Shown here: positions 25,307 to 34,188 of the stretch, in pieces | How the letters are laid out: every line of letters starts with the position of its first letter | How positions within the stretch are numbered: position 1 is the stretch's first letter | Origin: Gammaproteobacteria bacterium | GTDB lineage: Bacteria; Pseudomonadota; Gammaproteobacteria; Pseudomonadales; Pseudohongiellaceae | Direction of reading: 5' to 3' | Assembly (NCBI GenBank): GCA_018661465.1 | Contig: JABJIC010000031.1 | Location: forward strand, 1 to 64,000 | DNA: 64,000 nucleotides | The notes under the pieces: model-generated | What the model saw: only the letters and a program-made list of their open reading frames with translations | Told to the model about the DNA's origin: nothing | Databases searched by the model: none | Translations under genes and position numbers: made by a program

Positions 25307-27241
25307 GTGAAAATTCTTCGCTATTTTCTCTTGCTCAATATCTCTTTGATGCTCATGGCATGTGGGTCAGAGACTGATTCGGAACCAACATCGAATAATC
25401 AAGCCGTTGTGGATTCAGCGGAAGTTTCAGACAGTATTCCCAGTTATCCAATTGAAGATTTTATGAATAGCACCTCTTATGGCGGTGCCAGTTTCTCGCC
25501 GGATAATTCCAGGATTCTTGTGCACAACAATAGCACCGGCATATTCAACGTCTATGCGATTCAAGTAGACGGCAGCCCAGCAGTTCAACTCACAAGTTCT
25601 ACCAGTGACGCGACTCTGGCTGTTTCCTATTTTGCAGAAGATGAAAGATTTCTTTATACGGCAGACCAGGGTGGCAACGAATTAAACCATCTCTATGTAA
25701 TGGAATTGGATGGGGAAGCAACTGATCTGACGCCAGGTGATAATCTCAAGGCCGCTTTTTCTGGATGGGCAGCCGACTACCAATCATTTTATGTGCAAAG
25801 TAACGAGAGAGACCCTCGGTTCTTCGATGTCTACCGTTACCAGGTAGCTGTTGGTTACCCTAGAGAACTGATCTACTTGAATGAAGATGGATTTTTCCCA
25901 GCCAGTATTTCAGGCGATGACAAATATATAGCGTTGGTTGCATTGAATACTGCTGATGATAACGATCTCTATTTCGAGGAATTGGCATCGGGAGAAAGAA
26001 CAAACATCACTCCCCATGAAGGAAACGTTAGTTCTCGACCCTCTGATTTTTCTCCAGACAATGAATATCTCTATTATACGACCGATGAAGACAGTGAATA
26101 TCAGCATCTAATGCGCTACGAACTGGCAACGGGCGAAAAAGAAGAAGTGCTGAGTGTGGACTGGGATATTGCTTTTGCCAGCTTCTCTCGAGAAGGAAAT
26201 TATCTGGTTACCGGAGCAAATGTAGACGCGAGAACTGAGATTTCAATATTCGACGCGGAGACACTCGATCCCGTAACGGCTCCTTCTATCGATGGCGCCA
26301 ATATAACTTCCGTTAGATTTTCACACGACGATAGTGACATCGCCATGTATGGCAGCGGTAGTCAGTTTCCCAGTGATCTATTTATACAGGCTATGGGTAG
26401 CAGTTCTCCACCGACTCGACTCACGAGAAGTTTGCACGAAAATATAGATCCAGAACATCTCGCCCTCGCCGAAGTGGTGCGCTTTCCTTCCTATGATGAT
26501 TTACAAATCCCCGGCATTCTCTATGTGCCGCCTCAAGCAACTGAAAACAATAAATTGCCAGCGCTGGTTTGGGTGCATGGTGGGCCAGGAGGTCAGTCTC
26601 GCGCTGGCTATAATGGTCTCATCCAGTATTTGGTAAATCAGGGCCATGTTGTTTATGCGATTAATAATCGAGGCAGCTCGGGTTACGGCAAGACCTTTTA
26701 CGGCATGGACAATAAACGTCATGGCGAAGCAGATCTCGGTGACGTGGTTGCCAGTAAGCAAATGCTAATTGACACAGGGCTCGTTGACCCAGAACGCATC
26801 GGCATAATCGGCGGAAGCTATGGTGGCTATATGGTGGTAGCTGCTCTCGCATTTGCACCAGAGGAATTTAGTGTAGGCGTCGACATTTTCGGAGTCACCA
26901 ACTGGCTTCGCACATTGGAGAGTATTCCGCCCTGGTGGGAAGCACAGAAAACCGCCTTGTATGATGAGATGGGCGATCCGGCAACTGATCGAGAACGCTT
27001 GGAAAGAATTTCTCCTCTGTTTCACGCCGAGAATATCGTTAAGCCCATGATAGTTCTGCAGGGGGCAAATGATCCTCGTGTGCTGCAGGTCGAGTCTGAT
27101 GAAATGGTCGCCGCTGTACGCCGAAATGACGTTCATGTGGACTATCATGTCTATCCAGATGAAGGTCACGGTTTTCGCAATCGAGACAATCAAATACAGG
27201 GCTATAAGGCGATTGCTGAATTCCTTAATCGGTATTTGTAA
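25307..27241 (+). CDS. S9 family serine peptidase lipoprotein (dipeptidyl/acylaminoacyl peptidase type)
   Basis: 644 aa, GTG start with GAGGTGA upstream. Lipobox LMLMAC gives Cys19 as the lipid site. Residues 60-370 are a beta-propeller of WD40/DPP type, which filters peptide substrates. The C-terminal alpha/beta hydrolase has VWVHGGPGGQ, nucleophile Ser504 in GGSYGGYM, Asp589 in GANDPR and His621 in DEGHGF: a complete triad. It should cleave short peptides in the periplasm or at the cell surface. Other peptide-processing genes (ggt, M20, zinc protease) are in the window. Confidence 0.93.
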   Translation: MKILRYFLLLNISLMLMACGSETDSEPTSNNQAVVDSAEVSDSIPSYPIEDFMNSTSYGGASFSPDNSRILVHNNSTGIFNVYAIQVDGSPAVQLTSSTSDATLAVSYFAEDERFLYTADQGGNELNHLYVMELDGEATDLTPGDNLKAAFSGWAADYQSFYVQSNERDPRFFDVYRYQVAVGYPRELIYLNEDGFFPASISGDDKYIALVALNTADDNDLYFEELASGERTNITPHEGNVSSRPSDFSPDNEYLYYTTDEDSEYQHLMRYELATGEKEEVLSVDWDIAFASFSREGNYLVTGANVDARTEISIFDAETLDPVTAPSIDGANITSVRFSHDDSDIAMYGSGSQFPSDLFIQAMGSSSPPTRLTRSLHENIDPEHLALAEVVRFPSYDDLQIPGILYVPPQATENNKLPALVWVHGGPGGQSRAGYNGLIQYLVNQGHVVYAINNRGSSGYGKTFYGMDNKRHGEADLGDVVASKQMLIDTGLVDPERIGIIGGSYGGYMVVAALAFAPEEFSVGVDIFGVTNWLRTLESIPPWWEAQKTALYDEMGDPATDRERLERISPLFHAENIVKPMIVLQGANDPRVLQVESDEMVAAVRRNDVHVDYHVYPDEGHGFRNRDNQIQGYKAIAEFLNRYL

Positions 27242-27316
27242 TTTCTGTGCAGTTATTGGTGGGTAGGGTGACAGTCAAAGTACTCTGATTCCTGTGGTCA
27301 AGAAGGTGTGTTTCCT

Positions 27317-27955
27317 ATGAAAAAGTCAGAACTTCTCCTAACTATTGTTGTTGGATTATTTTCCGTATTAGGTGTCGGCTTTTCGATCACTTTTCTGTTT
27401 ACCGGAGGGGCAAACGAAGGATTTGAACAGTATCCCAACGTTACTCTTGCACATGTGGTTCCAGGCCTCATCTACTTGGCGCTAGCACCACTTCAATTCT
27501 TGCAAACAATACGAAGTAAATATCCAGCTTATCACCGCTGGAGCGGGAGAATTCTAGCTACGATTGGTTTGATTTTGGGGGGAGCGGCATTATTTATAGG
27601 CATTATTATTCCCTATTCGGGCTTGCTCGAGCAGATAGTGATCGGAGGATTCGGATTGTTTTTCCTGGTTTCAATAGTAAAAGGATTTCTTAATGCCCGT
27701 CGCAGAAATTTTGAAGAACATCGAGAATGGATGCTGCGAGCCTACGCTATTGGGCTCAGTATTGTAACGATGCGGCTGATCTTCATTCCAATATTGATTG
27801 TGATAGGCAATCCAACGCGGGAGGAAGCCGAATTGTATTCCATCGTTTCTTTTACTGCGTCCTTTTTCCTGCATTGGGGCTTTGCAGAGTATTGGATCCG
27901 ACATACCAGATCTTCTGGCAATGCTTCGAGCACCTCGGATGCGGTCAGTAGCTAA
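27317..27955 (+). CDS. DUF2306 family membrane protein
   Basis: 212 aa from ATG 27317; this start is preferred over GTG 27308 because AGAAGG at 27301-27306 is correctly spaced from it. About six hydrophobic segments. The family-type centre HVVPGLIYLALAPLQFLQTIRSKYPAYHRWSGR, a C-terminal FEEHREWMLRAYAIGLS, and the conserved His residues could bind heme or metal, as in other cytochrome-like membrane families, but this is unproven. It follows the S9 peptidase by 75 bases on the same strand and may share its transcript. Function unknown. Confidence 0.82.
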   Translation: MKKSELLLTIVVGLFSVLGVGFSITFLFTGGANEGFEQYPNVTLAHVVPGLIYLALAPLQFLQTIRSKYPAYHRWSGRILATIGLILGGAALFIGIIIPYSGLLEQIVIGGFGLFFLVSIVKGFLNARRRNFEEHREWMLRAYAIGLSIVTMRLIFIPILIVIGNPTREEAELYSIVSFTASFFLHWGFAEYWIRHTRSSGNASSTSDAVSS

Positions 27956-28044
27956 GTCACTTATTGTCAGTAATCATGAAGTGCTTTAAAGACGATAGAG
28001 AAGGGATGGATTCAAGAGCGCTGAATAAATAGCGGGAATCAAAA

Positions 28045-29022
28045 TCAGGCGCTAGTCTCCACCCGGTTTCGACCCTGCTCCTTCGCCACATATAGCGCCT
28101 GATCTGCTCGTTTCAATATATCTTCAGCATTCTCACCAGCACGCCACTGGGCAAGCCCGGCAGATATGGTAATACCTGGAATAGGCTTGTCGTTGCTATC
28201 GCATATCTTGGCTTTGTGAATAGCTTTGCGTAAGCGTTCGCCTGCGCCGATGCCGCTTTGCAAATCAGTTTCAGGTAAGAGCACGCAAAACTCTTCGCCT
28301 CCGTACCTAACCACCAAATCAATTGGCCGTACTTTTTTAGCCAGAGTATCGGCGACGATACGTAGTGCGATGTCGCCTACTGCGTGGCCGTAATTGTCAT
28401 TGAAGTTCTTAAAGTGATCGACGTCGATCATGAGCACGCAGAAAGGCAGCTTATCCTGTTCGCTGCGCTGCAAGAGTCGCGGTAACATCTGGTCCAGCCA
28501 GCGGCGATTGTAGACGCCGGTTAAGCCATCGGTCGTGGCTTGCTCTTCAAACTTTCCTTGCAGATTCTCACTCTCATGGAGAGAGACATTACTGGAGCGC
28601 ATGCGCAGGGAAAGTAGCATTAGCAGATTTGTACAGAAACCATGGGATGCATGCGTTACGCGCCAGAAAGTATCCTCATCTACGGCTAGCAGCAAGGTTT
28701 CGCCGGCAGAAACGACGTGGGCGGAAGCGGCACTGCCGTCAATAACCGAGAGTTCGCCTACAGTTTGCCCTTGCCCTAATTCGGCCGCTTCCCGTTGATG
28801 CCCGTCATCGAGATAGACCTTTAAGGAACCGCCGAGAACGAAAAACATAGTTCGATTGGACAGGCCCTTCTCTAGCAACACCTCGCCTTCGCTGAGCTTG
28901 CGAACTTCACACTGCCGCAATAATTCCCAGATCGGGTCTATCAACACATCGCGAAAGACCTGAAACTGATCCAGGTGCTCTCGGGTGAATTGCTCTGACG
29001 AAGTCTTGTTTGTGTCACTCAT
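28045..29022 (-). CDS. cNMP-binding-domain diguanylate cyclase
   Basis: 325 aa. Residues about 20-125 form a cyclic-nucleotide-binding barrel (LSEGEVLLEKGLSNRTMFFVLGGSLKVYL, GELSVIDG). Residues 165-325 are a GGDEF domain: DGLTGVYNRRWLDQML, DVDHFKNFND, and the active GGEEF at 241-245. The product-inhibition I-site RxxD is present as RPID at 232-235. It should make c-di-GMP under control of a bound nucleotide or another small ligand. No membrane segment. The only other c-di-GMP gene nearby is the PilZ protein at 15 kb. Confidence 0.93.
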   Translation of the reverse strand: MSDTNKTSSEQFTREHLDQFQVFRDVLIDPIWELLRQCEVRKLSEGEVLLEKGLSNRTMFFVLGGSLKVYLDDGHQREAAELGQGQTVGELSVIDGSAASAHVVSAGETLLLAVDEDTFWRVTHASHGFCTNLLMLLSLRMRSSNVSLHESENLQGKFEEQATTDGLTGVYNRRWLDQMLPRLLQRSEQDKLPFCVLMIDVDHFKNFNDNYGHAVGDIALRIVADTLAKKVRPIDLVVRYGGEEFCVLLPETDLQSGIGAGERLRKAIHKAKICDSNDKPIPGITISAGLAQWRAGENAEDILKRADQALYVAKEQGRNRVETSA

Positions 29023-29222
29023 GCGCTACTTACTTGCATCGATTCGAGTATAAGCAGAATAGAAGCTATTTTAATTAATGTCTACGACTCCCTTAACAGG
29101 GAAGGTCACTTTGCTTGCTTCTGAAACCTTCAGTTTGTCTCCATTTACCACAAATAATTAGGGATAGACCTCTTCTTTGTATCAACTCTTATTACATCGG
29201 AACAAGAGCTCCGAACCGGAAT

Positions 29223-30161
29223 CTATTCGAAAGAATTAAGCGTAAAGATAAACTGTTCTGAATCGCTAAGCTGAAACCTTACATTTCGATAAGCGACATT
29301 GCCGTCTATAACTAATTCCGGCAAAACCAGCTCACCAGTACTGCCATCAAACGTTGCTATATTTTCTACGGACTCCGTCAGCATTTCTATGCTAGATAAA
29401 TCCAGTTGAATTATCACTTCCGGTTCTGTGGAAGTAAGCGCGAAGCTTATCGATGCTATTCCTGAAGCGCCGGCATCAACGGTTACATTGAGTAAGCCGC
29501 TAGCCGCATCAAAATAATTGGGTGGATCAATTGGCGCCTCGATAAGTGACATGGCGACATTAACCAGATTGCTGCTCAAAAGAGTCCCGCCGTTGTAATT
29601 GATCACCGGGAAGGGGTCTAAATTGGAGACAAGGGTTGTTGGTGTAAGCGCGCCGATGGCGTCTATGACATCCATGTCCTCATCGAGCACTCTACCGAAC
29701 ACAGTAAACCCGCCATTGCTACTGTCCAGAGAGGTGTTATCTACTAAGTTGATAAACCACTGGCTGGTAGCGCTATCAGGGTCGCCTCCTAGTTTAGCCA
29801 TGGCAATCGTGCCTCTGGTGTTTGAAACCTCGAACTCATTAGTAATAGTAGGGTCGGTAGCAATCGGAGAGAATGTGTTGGCGGTCTCATCGAAAGTTAG
29901 CCAGCCTCCCTGAAAGACAAAATCCGGTACCAGGCGATGAACAACGGTTCCATCGTAACGACCCGAGGTGACATAGTTGAGAAAGTTTTCTACTGTTATT
30001 GGTGTAGTGTCATCGAACAGTTCCAGGGTGAAATCCCCAACGGAAGTGGTCACCCTTACAAGAGTTCCTGCGTGGGCAGTCTGTGCTAGGGATAATAAAA
30101 GGGTCAGGGCTGCAAGAATAAGACCGCTCTGTAATGAGGAAGTAGTTTTTTTGGAATTCAT
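29223..30161 (-). CDS. Exported cyclophilin-type peptidyl-prolyl isomerase with C-terminal beta extension
   Basis: 312 aa with a signal peptide ending at AHAG. Residues 35-205 are a cyclophilin: VVHRLVPDFVFQGG holds the catalytic Arg and Phe-x-x-Gln region, followed by GTIAMAKLGGDPDSATSQWFINL and FTVFGRV. It catalyses proline isomerisation in the periplasm. Unlike the usual one-domain periplasmic PpiA (about 190 aa), there are about 100 extra residues with two similar beta units (about 216-256 and 270-312, core G-x-L-x-[VL]-P..x-V). These resemble units in the heme c protein at 33.0-33.6 kb. Confidence 0.88.
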   Translation of the reverse strand: MNSKKTTSSLQSGLILAALTLLLSLAQTAHAGTLVRVTTSVGDFTLELFDDTTPITVENFLNYVTSGRYDGTVVHRLVPDFVFQGGWLTFDETANTFSPIATDPTITNEFEVSNTRGTIAMAKLGGDPDSATSQWFINLVDNTSLDSSNGGFTVFGRVLDEDMDVIDAIGALTPTTLVSNLDPFPVINYNGGTLLSSNLVNVAMSLIEAPIDPPNYFDAASGLLNVTVDAGASGIASISFALTSTEPEVIIQLDLSSIEMLTESVENIATFDGSTGELVLPELVIDGNVAYRNVRFQLSDSEQFIFTLNSFE

Positions 30162-30236
30162 AGACTGCTCTGGAATTTGGAAACGGCGCAGTATATCAGA
30201 ACCGAAATATATACTGCTATGTTAGACTTCTTTGCC

Positions 30237-31712
30237 ATGATGAACTCTCTTACTCGCCGCTTCTATAAGTACAAGTTAATTTTATTGTGCATGATGCTGT
30301 CTACGGCATCTTGTCAGTGGACCGGATCGGCTGGTGATTCCGTTCGCGAACTCACCGTGCTTTATACCAATGATGAACATGGATGGATGGAAGGCACCCA
30401 AGAGGGTAATTCAGCGGCAAACCTGCTTGGTCTGTGGCGAGAGAAGGAAGGCTATTCCGAGGATGGTCCGTTTCTGGTTCTTAGTGGAGGAGACCACTGG
30501 ACTGGCCCAGCAATCTCAACTTGGTTTGAAGGCGAGGGCATGGTGGAGCTAATGAACAGCATGGCATATGACGCCACTGCCATAGGTAATCATGAGTTTG
30601 ACTTCGGTCTGGATAATTTGCAGCAGAGAATGGAGCAAGCAGACTATCCCTATCTGGCTGCCAATATCAATTGGAAACCGGGTGCCGATTCGCGAATTGA
30701 AGAAAACAATCTGATTGAGTTTCTGCCATCCACAATTCTGGAGTTGAATGATCTTCGAATTGGGATAGCCGGTCTAAGCACTACTGAAACACCTCAGGCA
30801 ACGAATCCAATAAACGTCAGAGAATTGGATTTTACTGACTATGAACCAGCGCTTCGCCGATCCGTTGCAGACATGACATCTGAAGATGTGGATATGATAT
30901 TTGTAGTGGCCCATGTTTGCATGGCAGAGCTGGAGCCACTGGCTGAGAAAATTGCCGACCTTAATATTAGCCTTATCGGTGGTGGTCACTGCAATGAATT
31001 AGTGGCGCAGAAAGTTGGAGACACTATTTTATTGGAGGGAGGATCTAACTATCGTTCCTACGCCAAAGCTAAATTTAGCTACGATATCGATTCCGGTGTC
31101 ATTCTCTCTGCCGAATACGAAACCGTAATGAATGAAAATGGTTCTGCAGACCCTATGACTGCAGAGCTAGTATCCGATTGGCGAGAAAGGGCCGATGCAG
31201 AGTTGGATTCGGTGCTGGGTTATTCGCCTATTACTCTAGAGAGGGGTGATGATCGATTACAGAGATTGGTTGTTTCCAGTTGGTTAGCTGCTGACAGCAC
31301 TGCAGATATTGCTATAAATAATAGGCCAGGACTGCGGGGTCCCTTGCCGAGAGGGGAGGTCACTCTGGGAGACATCGTAGGAATTTTGCCATTTGAGAAT
31401 ACTATCGTGGCAGTAGAGCTCACCGGAAACCAAATAGTGCAAATACTTGCCGAAGGTCAGAGACCTTTCGTTATGGGAATCTCCAGAACGGAGTACGATT
31501 GGAGACTCTCAAAAACTGGTCGATTATTGGATGCTGAAAATTCATATAGGGTATTGGTGAGTAGCTTTATGTATGAAGGAGGATCGAACTATGGTTCCAT
31601 AGCCAAATTCGACAATACTCCTTTTGATACTGAAATCCATTTTCGTCAACCAATGGTTGAATGGATTCGATCCAGGAATAGCAGCGCGGAAAGCCCGTTC
31701 TCGATTCCATGA
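30237..31712 (+). CDS. Bifunctional 5'-nucleotidase/UDP-sugar hydrolase lipoprotein
   Basis: 491 aa from ATG 30237, chosen because it gives a normal signal peptide and lipobox (LSTASC); frames further upstream open with TTG and have no ribosome site. N-terminal metallophosphatase: LYTNDEHGWM, GGDHWTGPA, GNHEFDFG and GGGHC bind the two metals. C-terminal 5_nucleotid_C domain with GVILPFENTIVAVELTG-like (GILPFENTI) and SSFMYEGGSNY for base stacking. It dephosphorylates external nucleotides to nucleosides, which the next gene can import. The spacing to the CNT gene is 59 bases on the same strand. Confidence 0.92.
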   Translation: MMNSLTRRFYKYKLILLCMMLSTASCQWTGSAGDSVRELTVLYTNDEHGWMEGTQEGNSAANLLGLWREKEGYSEDGPFLVLSGGDHWTGPAISTWFEGEGMVELMNSMAYDATAIGNHEFDFGLDNLQQRMEQADYPYLAANINWKPGADSRIEENNLIEFLPSTILELNDLRIGIAGLSTTETPQATNPINVRELDFTDYEPALRRSVADMTSEDVDMIFVVAHVCMAELEPLAEKIADLNISLIGGGHCNELVAQKVGDTILLEGGSNYRSYAKAKFSYDIDSGVILSAEYETVMNENGSADPMTAELVSDWRERADAELDSVLGYSPITLERGDDRLQRLVVSSWLAADSTADIAINNRPGLRGPLPRGEVTLGDIVGILPFENTIVAVELTGNQIVQILAEGQRPFVMGISRTEYDWRLSKTGRLLDAENSYRVLVSSFMYEGGSNYGSIAKFDNTPFDTEIHFRQPMVEWIRSRNSSAESPFSIP

Positions 31713-31771
31713 TCTTTATTGTTTCAATAGGCCTCGGTTGAACTAACTGAACCTAAAGCCGGAGAATATCG

Positions 31772-33037
31772 GTGGAAATCATGCTAAGCCTTCAAGCCCT
31801 ATTTGGTCTCATCGTCTTTGTTGGCATTGCCGTGCTCTGTAGCGAGAAGCGACAACTACCGGGTTGGCGTTTATTGCTAACCGGTTTTGGCTTGCAGTTT
31901 CTCTTTGCCTTCGGCGTTTTCAATATTGGATTTCTGCAGCAATTCCTTTCTCTGCTCAATGACGGAGTAGGTGCCATAGTTGCAGCTACCGAGAGCGGCA
32001 CGCTGTTTGTGTTTGGTTATCTCGGTGGTGATCCTGCTAATGTGGATTACCCCTTCACCGTGAGCGAGCCGGGGGCAACCATGGTTCTCGCATTTCGTGT
32101 GCTGCCATTGATCCTGGTTTTCTCTGTACTCTCTGCCATTCTCTGGCACTACAGGATTTTGCCTCAGATAGTTCGAGGCTTTTCTTTTGTCTTGCAGAAA
32201 AGCATGAATGTGAGTGGTGCGGTGGGCTTAAGCAGCGCCGCAAATATTTTCATCGGCATGGTTGAATCTCCGGCGTTGATCCGGCCCTACATAAAAGTAT
32301 TAACGCGAGGAGAACTATTTATCGTGATGTCCTGCGGCATGGCTACAATTGCAGGAACTGTCATGGTGCTCTATTCGGTGGTTCTGCAGGGGCTGCTGGA
32401 AAATCCTCTCGGCCACATAATCACCGCTTCTGTGATCTCTGCTCCCGCTGCAATTATGCTCGCTATAATCATGGTGCCGGAATCTGAAAAAGTATCAGGG
32501 GATGACATCAAGCTGCACACGGAATATCACTCCTTGATGGATGCTATCACCCAGGGTACAGCTGACGGGGTAAAGTTAATGGTTAACGTTGGCGCTATGC
32601 TGCTGGTGCTTGTTGCACTGGTAGCCTTGCTCAATTCCGCATTGTCGCTTCTGCCTTTCCCGGGTGCTGAACCTATCACTCTGCAAAAACTGTTTGGCTA
32701 TGTCTTTGCGCCGGTGAGTTGGCTGATGGGTATTCCCTGGTCTGAAGCAATGGCCGCTGGTGAGTTAATGGGAATAAAGACCGCGCTAAATGAATTGCTG
32801 GCATTCTTTGCAATGGTGCAATTACCGGATGGTGTCTTGTCTGAAAAATCCACAGTGATAATGACCTATGCACTGTGCGGCTTTGCCAATTTCGGCAGCC
32901 TGGGAATTATGATTGCCGGACTGAGTGGCATGTGCCCGGAGAGGGCTCAGGAAATTGTGCAGCTAGCGCCTAAATCCCTAATCTCCGGTACTCTAGCAAC
33001 CTGTATGACTGGCGCTATCGCAGGTCTCTTAAGCTAG
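31772..33037 (+). CDS. Concentrative nucleoside transporter (CNT/NupC family)
   Basis: 421 aa, GTG start with GGAG seven bases upstream. About ten or more hydrophobic segments. CNT landmarks are the N-terminal PGWRLLLTGFGLQFLFAFGVF, the SAANIFIGMVESPALIRPYI segment (helical hairpin HP1 region, in place of QTEAP), the central LMVNVGAMLLVLVALVALLN, and GIKTALNELLAFF plus YALCGFANFGSLGIMIAGL near the end. It imports nucleosides with Na+ or H+. Together with the 5'-nucleotidase it forms a nucleotide-scavenging pair. Confidence 0.93.
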   Translation: MEIMLSLQALFGLIVFVGIAVLCSEKRQLPGWRLLLTGFGLQFLFAFGVFNIGFLQQFLSLLNDGVGAIVAATESGTLFVFGYLGGDPANVDYPFTVSEPGATMVLAFRVLPLILVFSVLSAILWHYRILPQIVRGFSFVLQKSMNVSGAVGLSSAANIFIGMVESPALIRPYIKVLTRGELFIVMSCGMATIAGTVMVLYSVVLQGLLENPLGHIITASVISAPAAIMLAIIMVPESEKVSGDDIKLHTEYHSLMDAITQGTADGVKLMVNVGAMLLVLVALVALLNSALSLLPFPGAEPITLQKLFGYVFAPVSWLMGIPWSEAMAAGELMGIKTALNELLAFFAMVQLPDGVLSEKSTVIMTYALCGFANFGSLGIMIAGLSGMCPERAQEIVQLAPKSLISGTLATCMTGAIAGLLS

Positions 33038-33040
33038 CTC

Positions 33041-33634
33041 TTAAAAAACCGTAAGTATGTAATCGGCCACTTCGTTGGCGCATTCGTCTACGCAGTTAGC
33101 TACATTACCTAGAGGCATCATATTGTTGATGTAGGTACTGAGAACATCCTGTCCGCCGCAATTACTACAATCTGTTATCACTGTTCCGCCGGAACCACCC
33201 AGACCAACATCGCCGTGGCATGTTTGACATTGTTCCTGATAGGCCGTTTGCCCCGGAAGCGTTGCATCATCGGCAACGGTAATCTGAAACTGATCTCCAG
33301 GTAAGAGCTGCATTTTTACTGCATAAAAATTTGTATCAACTTTTACAAGGGGGATATCCAGAACAGTAGTGGAGAGATCCAATGTGGCGCCGGGTGTTAA
33401 ACTCTGATCGGCTGCAACCGCATCGCTTACACTAAAGGTAAGTGTGGATTCGTCAAGCAACAACAGGGAAACTCTCAGCGACCCGTAACCATCGACATCG
33501 ATTCTTGGAATATGAAGCGTATCGATTTCGAAAAAGGGAATTGAGGCGCCTGTTTGCGCCATACTGGATGAGAAAAATCCTGAAGATAGCAGGAACACCA
33601 ACGTACAAAGTATGGAGTTTCGTTTCTTAATCAA
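33041..33634 (-). CDS. Exported c-type heme protein with N-terminal duplicated beta region
   Basis: 197 aa from a TTG start at 33632-33634: AAGGAGA lies six bases upstream, whereas the longer frame would put that site inside the coding region. Signal peptide ends near SSMAQ. Two similar beta units occupy residues 32-70 and 85-122 (L-x-IP-x-V-x-VD). A small cytochrome c domain follows, with CQTCH (136-140) and MMPLGNVANC, where Met173 may be the sixth ligand. Extra cysteines occur in CSNC (156-159), Cys181 and Cys185. Likely a periplasmic electron carrier. It converges with the CNT gene, 3 bases apart. Confidence 0.8.
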   Translation of the reverse strand: MIKKRNSILCTLVFLLSSGFFSSSMAQTGASIPFFEIDTLHIPRIDVDGYGSLRVSLLLLDESTLTFSVSDAVAADQSLTPGATLDLSTTVLDIPLVKVDTNFYAVKMQLLPGDQFQITVADDATLPGQTAYQEQCQTCHGDVGLGGSGGTVITDCSNCGGQDVLSTYINNMMPLGNVANCVDECANEVADYILTVF

Positions 33635-33942
33635 TGTCTGTCTCCTTGTAGCTCTCAATAATTCGTTTACTGTTTCTTTGCATTAATCCCAGCTTTTAAC
33701 TGGAACTTGTATAGATAAACGTGGGCAGTCGCAATTGGTTTACAGTAAGAGCATTGAGCTTAAAGCATTAAGAGTAGGGAATTGTGCGTTAGTTCACATT
33801 GAAGCGATAAGGATAGACGAAGAGATGGGTACGCTAACGGGGTAAAAGAAAGCCAGCTGTTGCGTCTTAAAGGAGTTGAGAATCGAGCTTGTAGTTAAAG
33901 GGGGATTTAAACGAGAAGCTAAAAGTGAAGAAACGTAAATAT
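33635..33942. other. Intergenic stretch between two minus-strand units
   Basis: About 300 bases with no supported gene. Only the Shine-Dalgarno of the heme protein and presumably its promoter are here. No hairpin with a T run was found after the DUF1653 gene. Confidence 0.6.
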
Positions 33943-34188
33943 CTAATTTTCCTCATCGGGAACAAACTGAAAGCGTTGAACTTCCTGACCATCTCTCTCA
34001 ATAGTTTCCATAAACATTGGAAGAGGTCGCACCCATAAACCGTGTTCTCCATATAAGGCGCGATAGAGCACCAGGGGCTCTCGGGTTTCACTGTGATGAA
34101 CTACATCAATGACTTCATAGAGATTGCCTTTGAAGTGTCGGTATTTGCCTTTTTTTATTTCAGGAGTCCATAGCTCTTCGTGAGTCAC
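33943..34188 (-). CDS. DUF1653 family small protein
   Basis: 81 aa. KKGKYRHFKGNLYEVIDVVHHSETREPLVLYRALYG, LWVRPLPMFMETI and the terminal RFQ are the DUF1653 pattern, a small beta fold of unknown function. It starts at GTG sharing its first base with the TAG stop of the upstream sensor gene (TAGTG), which implies translational coupling. Being the last gene of the ECF operon is unusual for this common stand-alone family and may only reflect read-through. Confidence 0.85.
   Translation of the reverse strand: MTHEELWTPEIKKGKYRHFKGNLYEVIDVVHHSETREPLVLYRALYGEHGLWVRPLPMFMETIERDGQEVQRFQFVPDEEN

Noticed and set aside
30177-30236. Longer N-terminus for the 5'-nucleotidase
   Set aside because: It opens at TTG with no ribosome site and would displace the signal peptide and lipobox.
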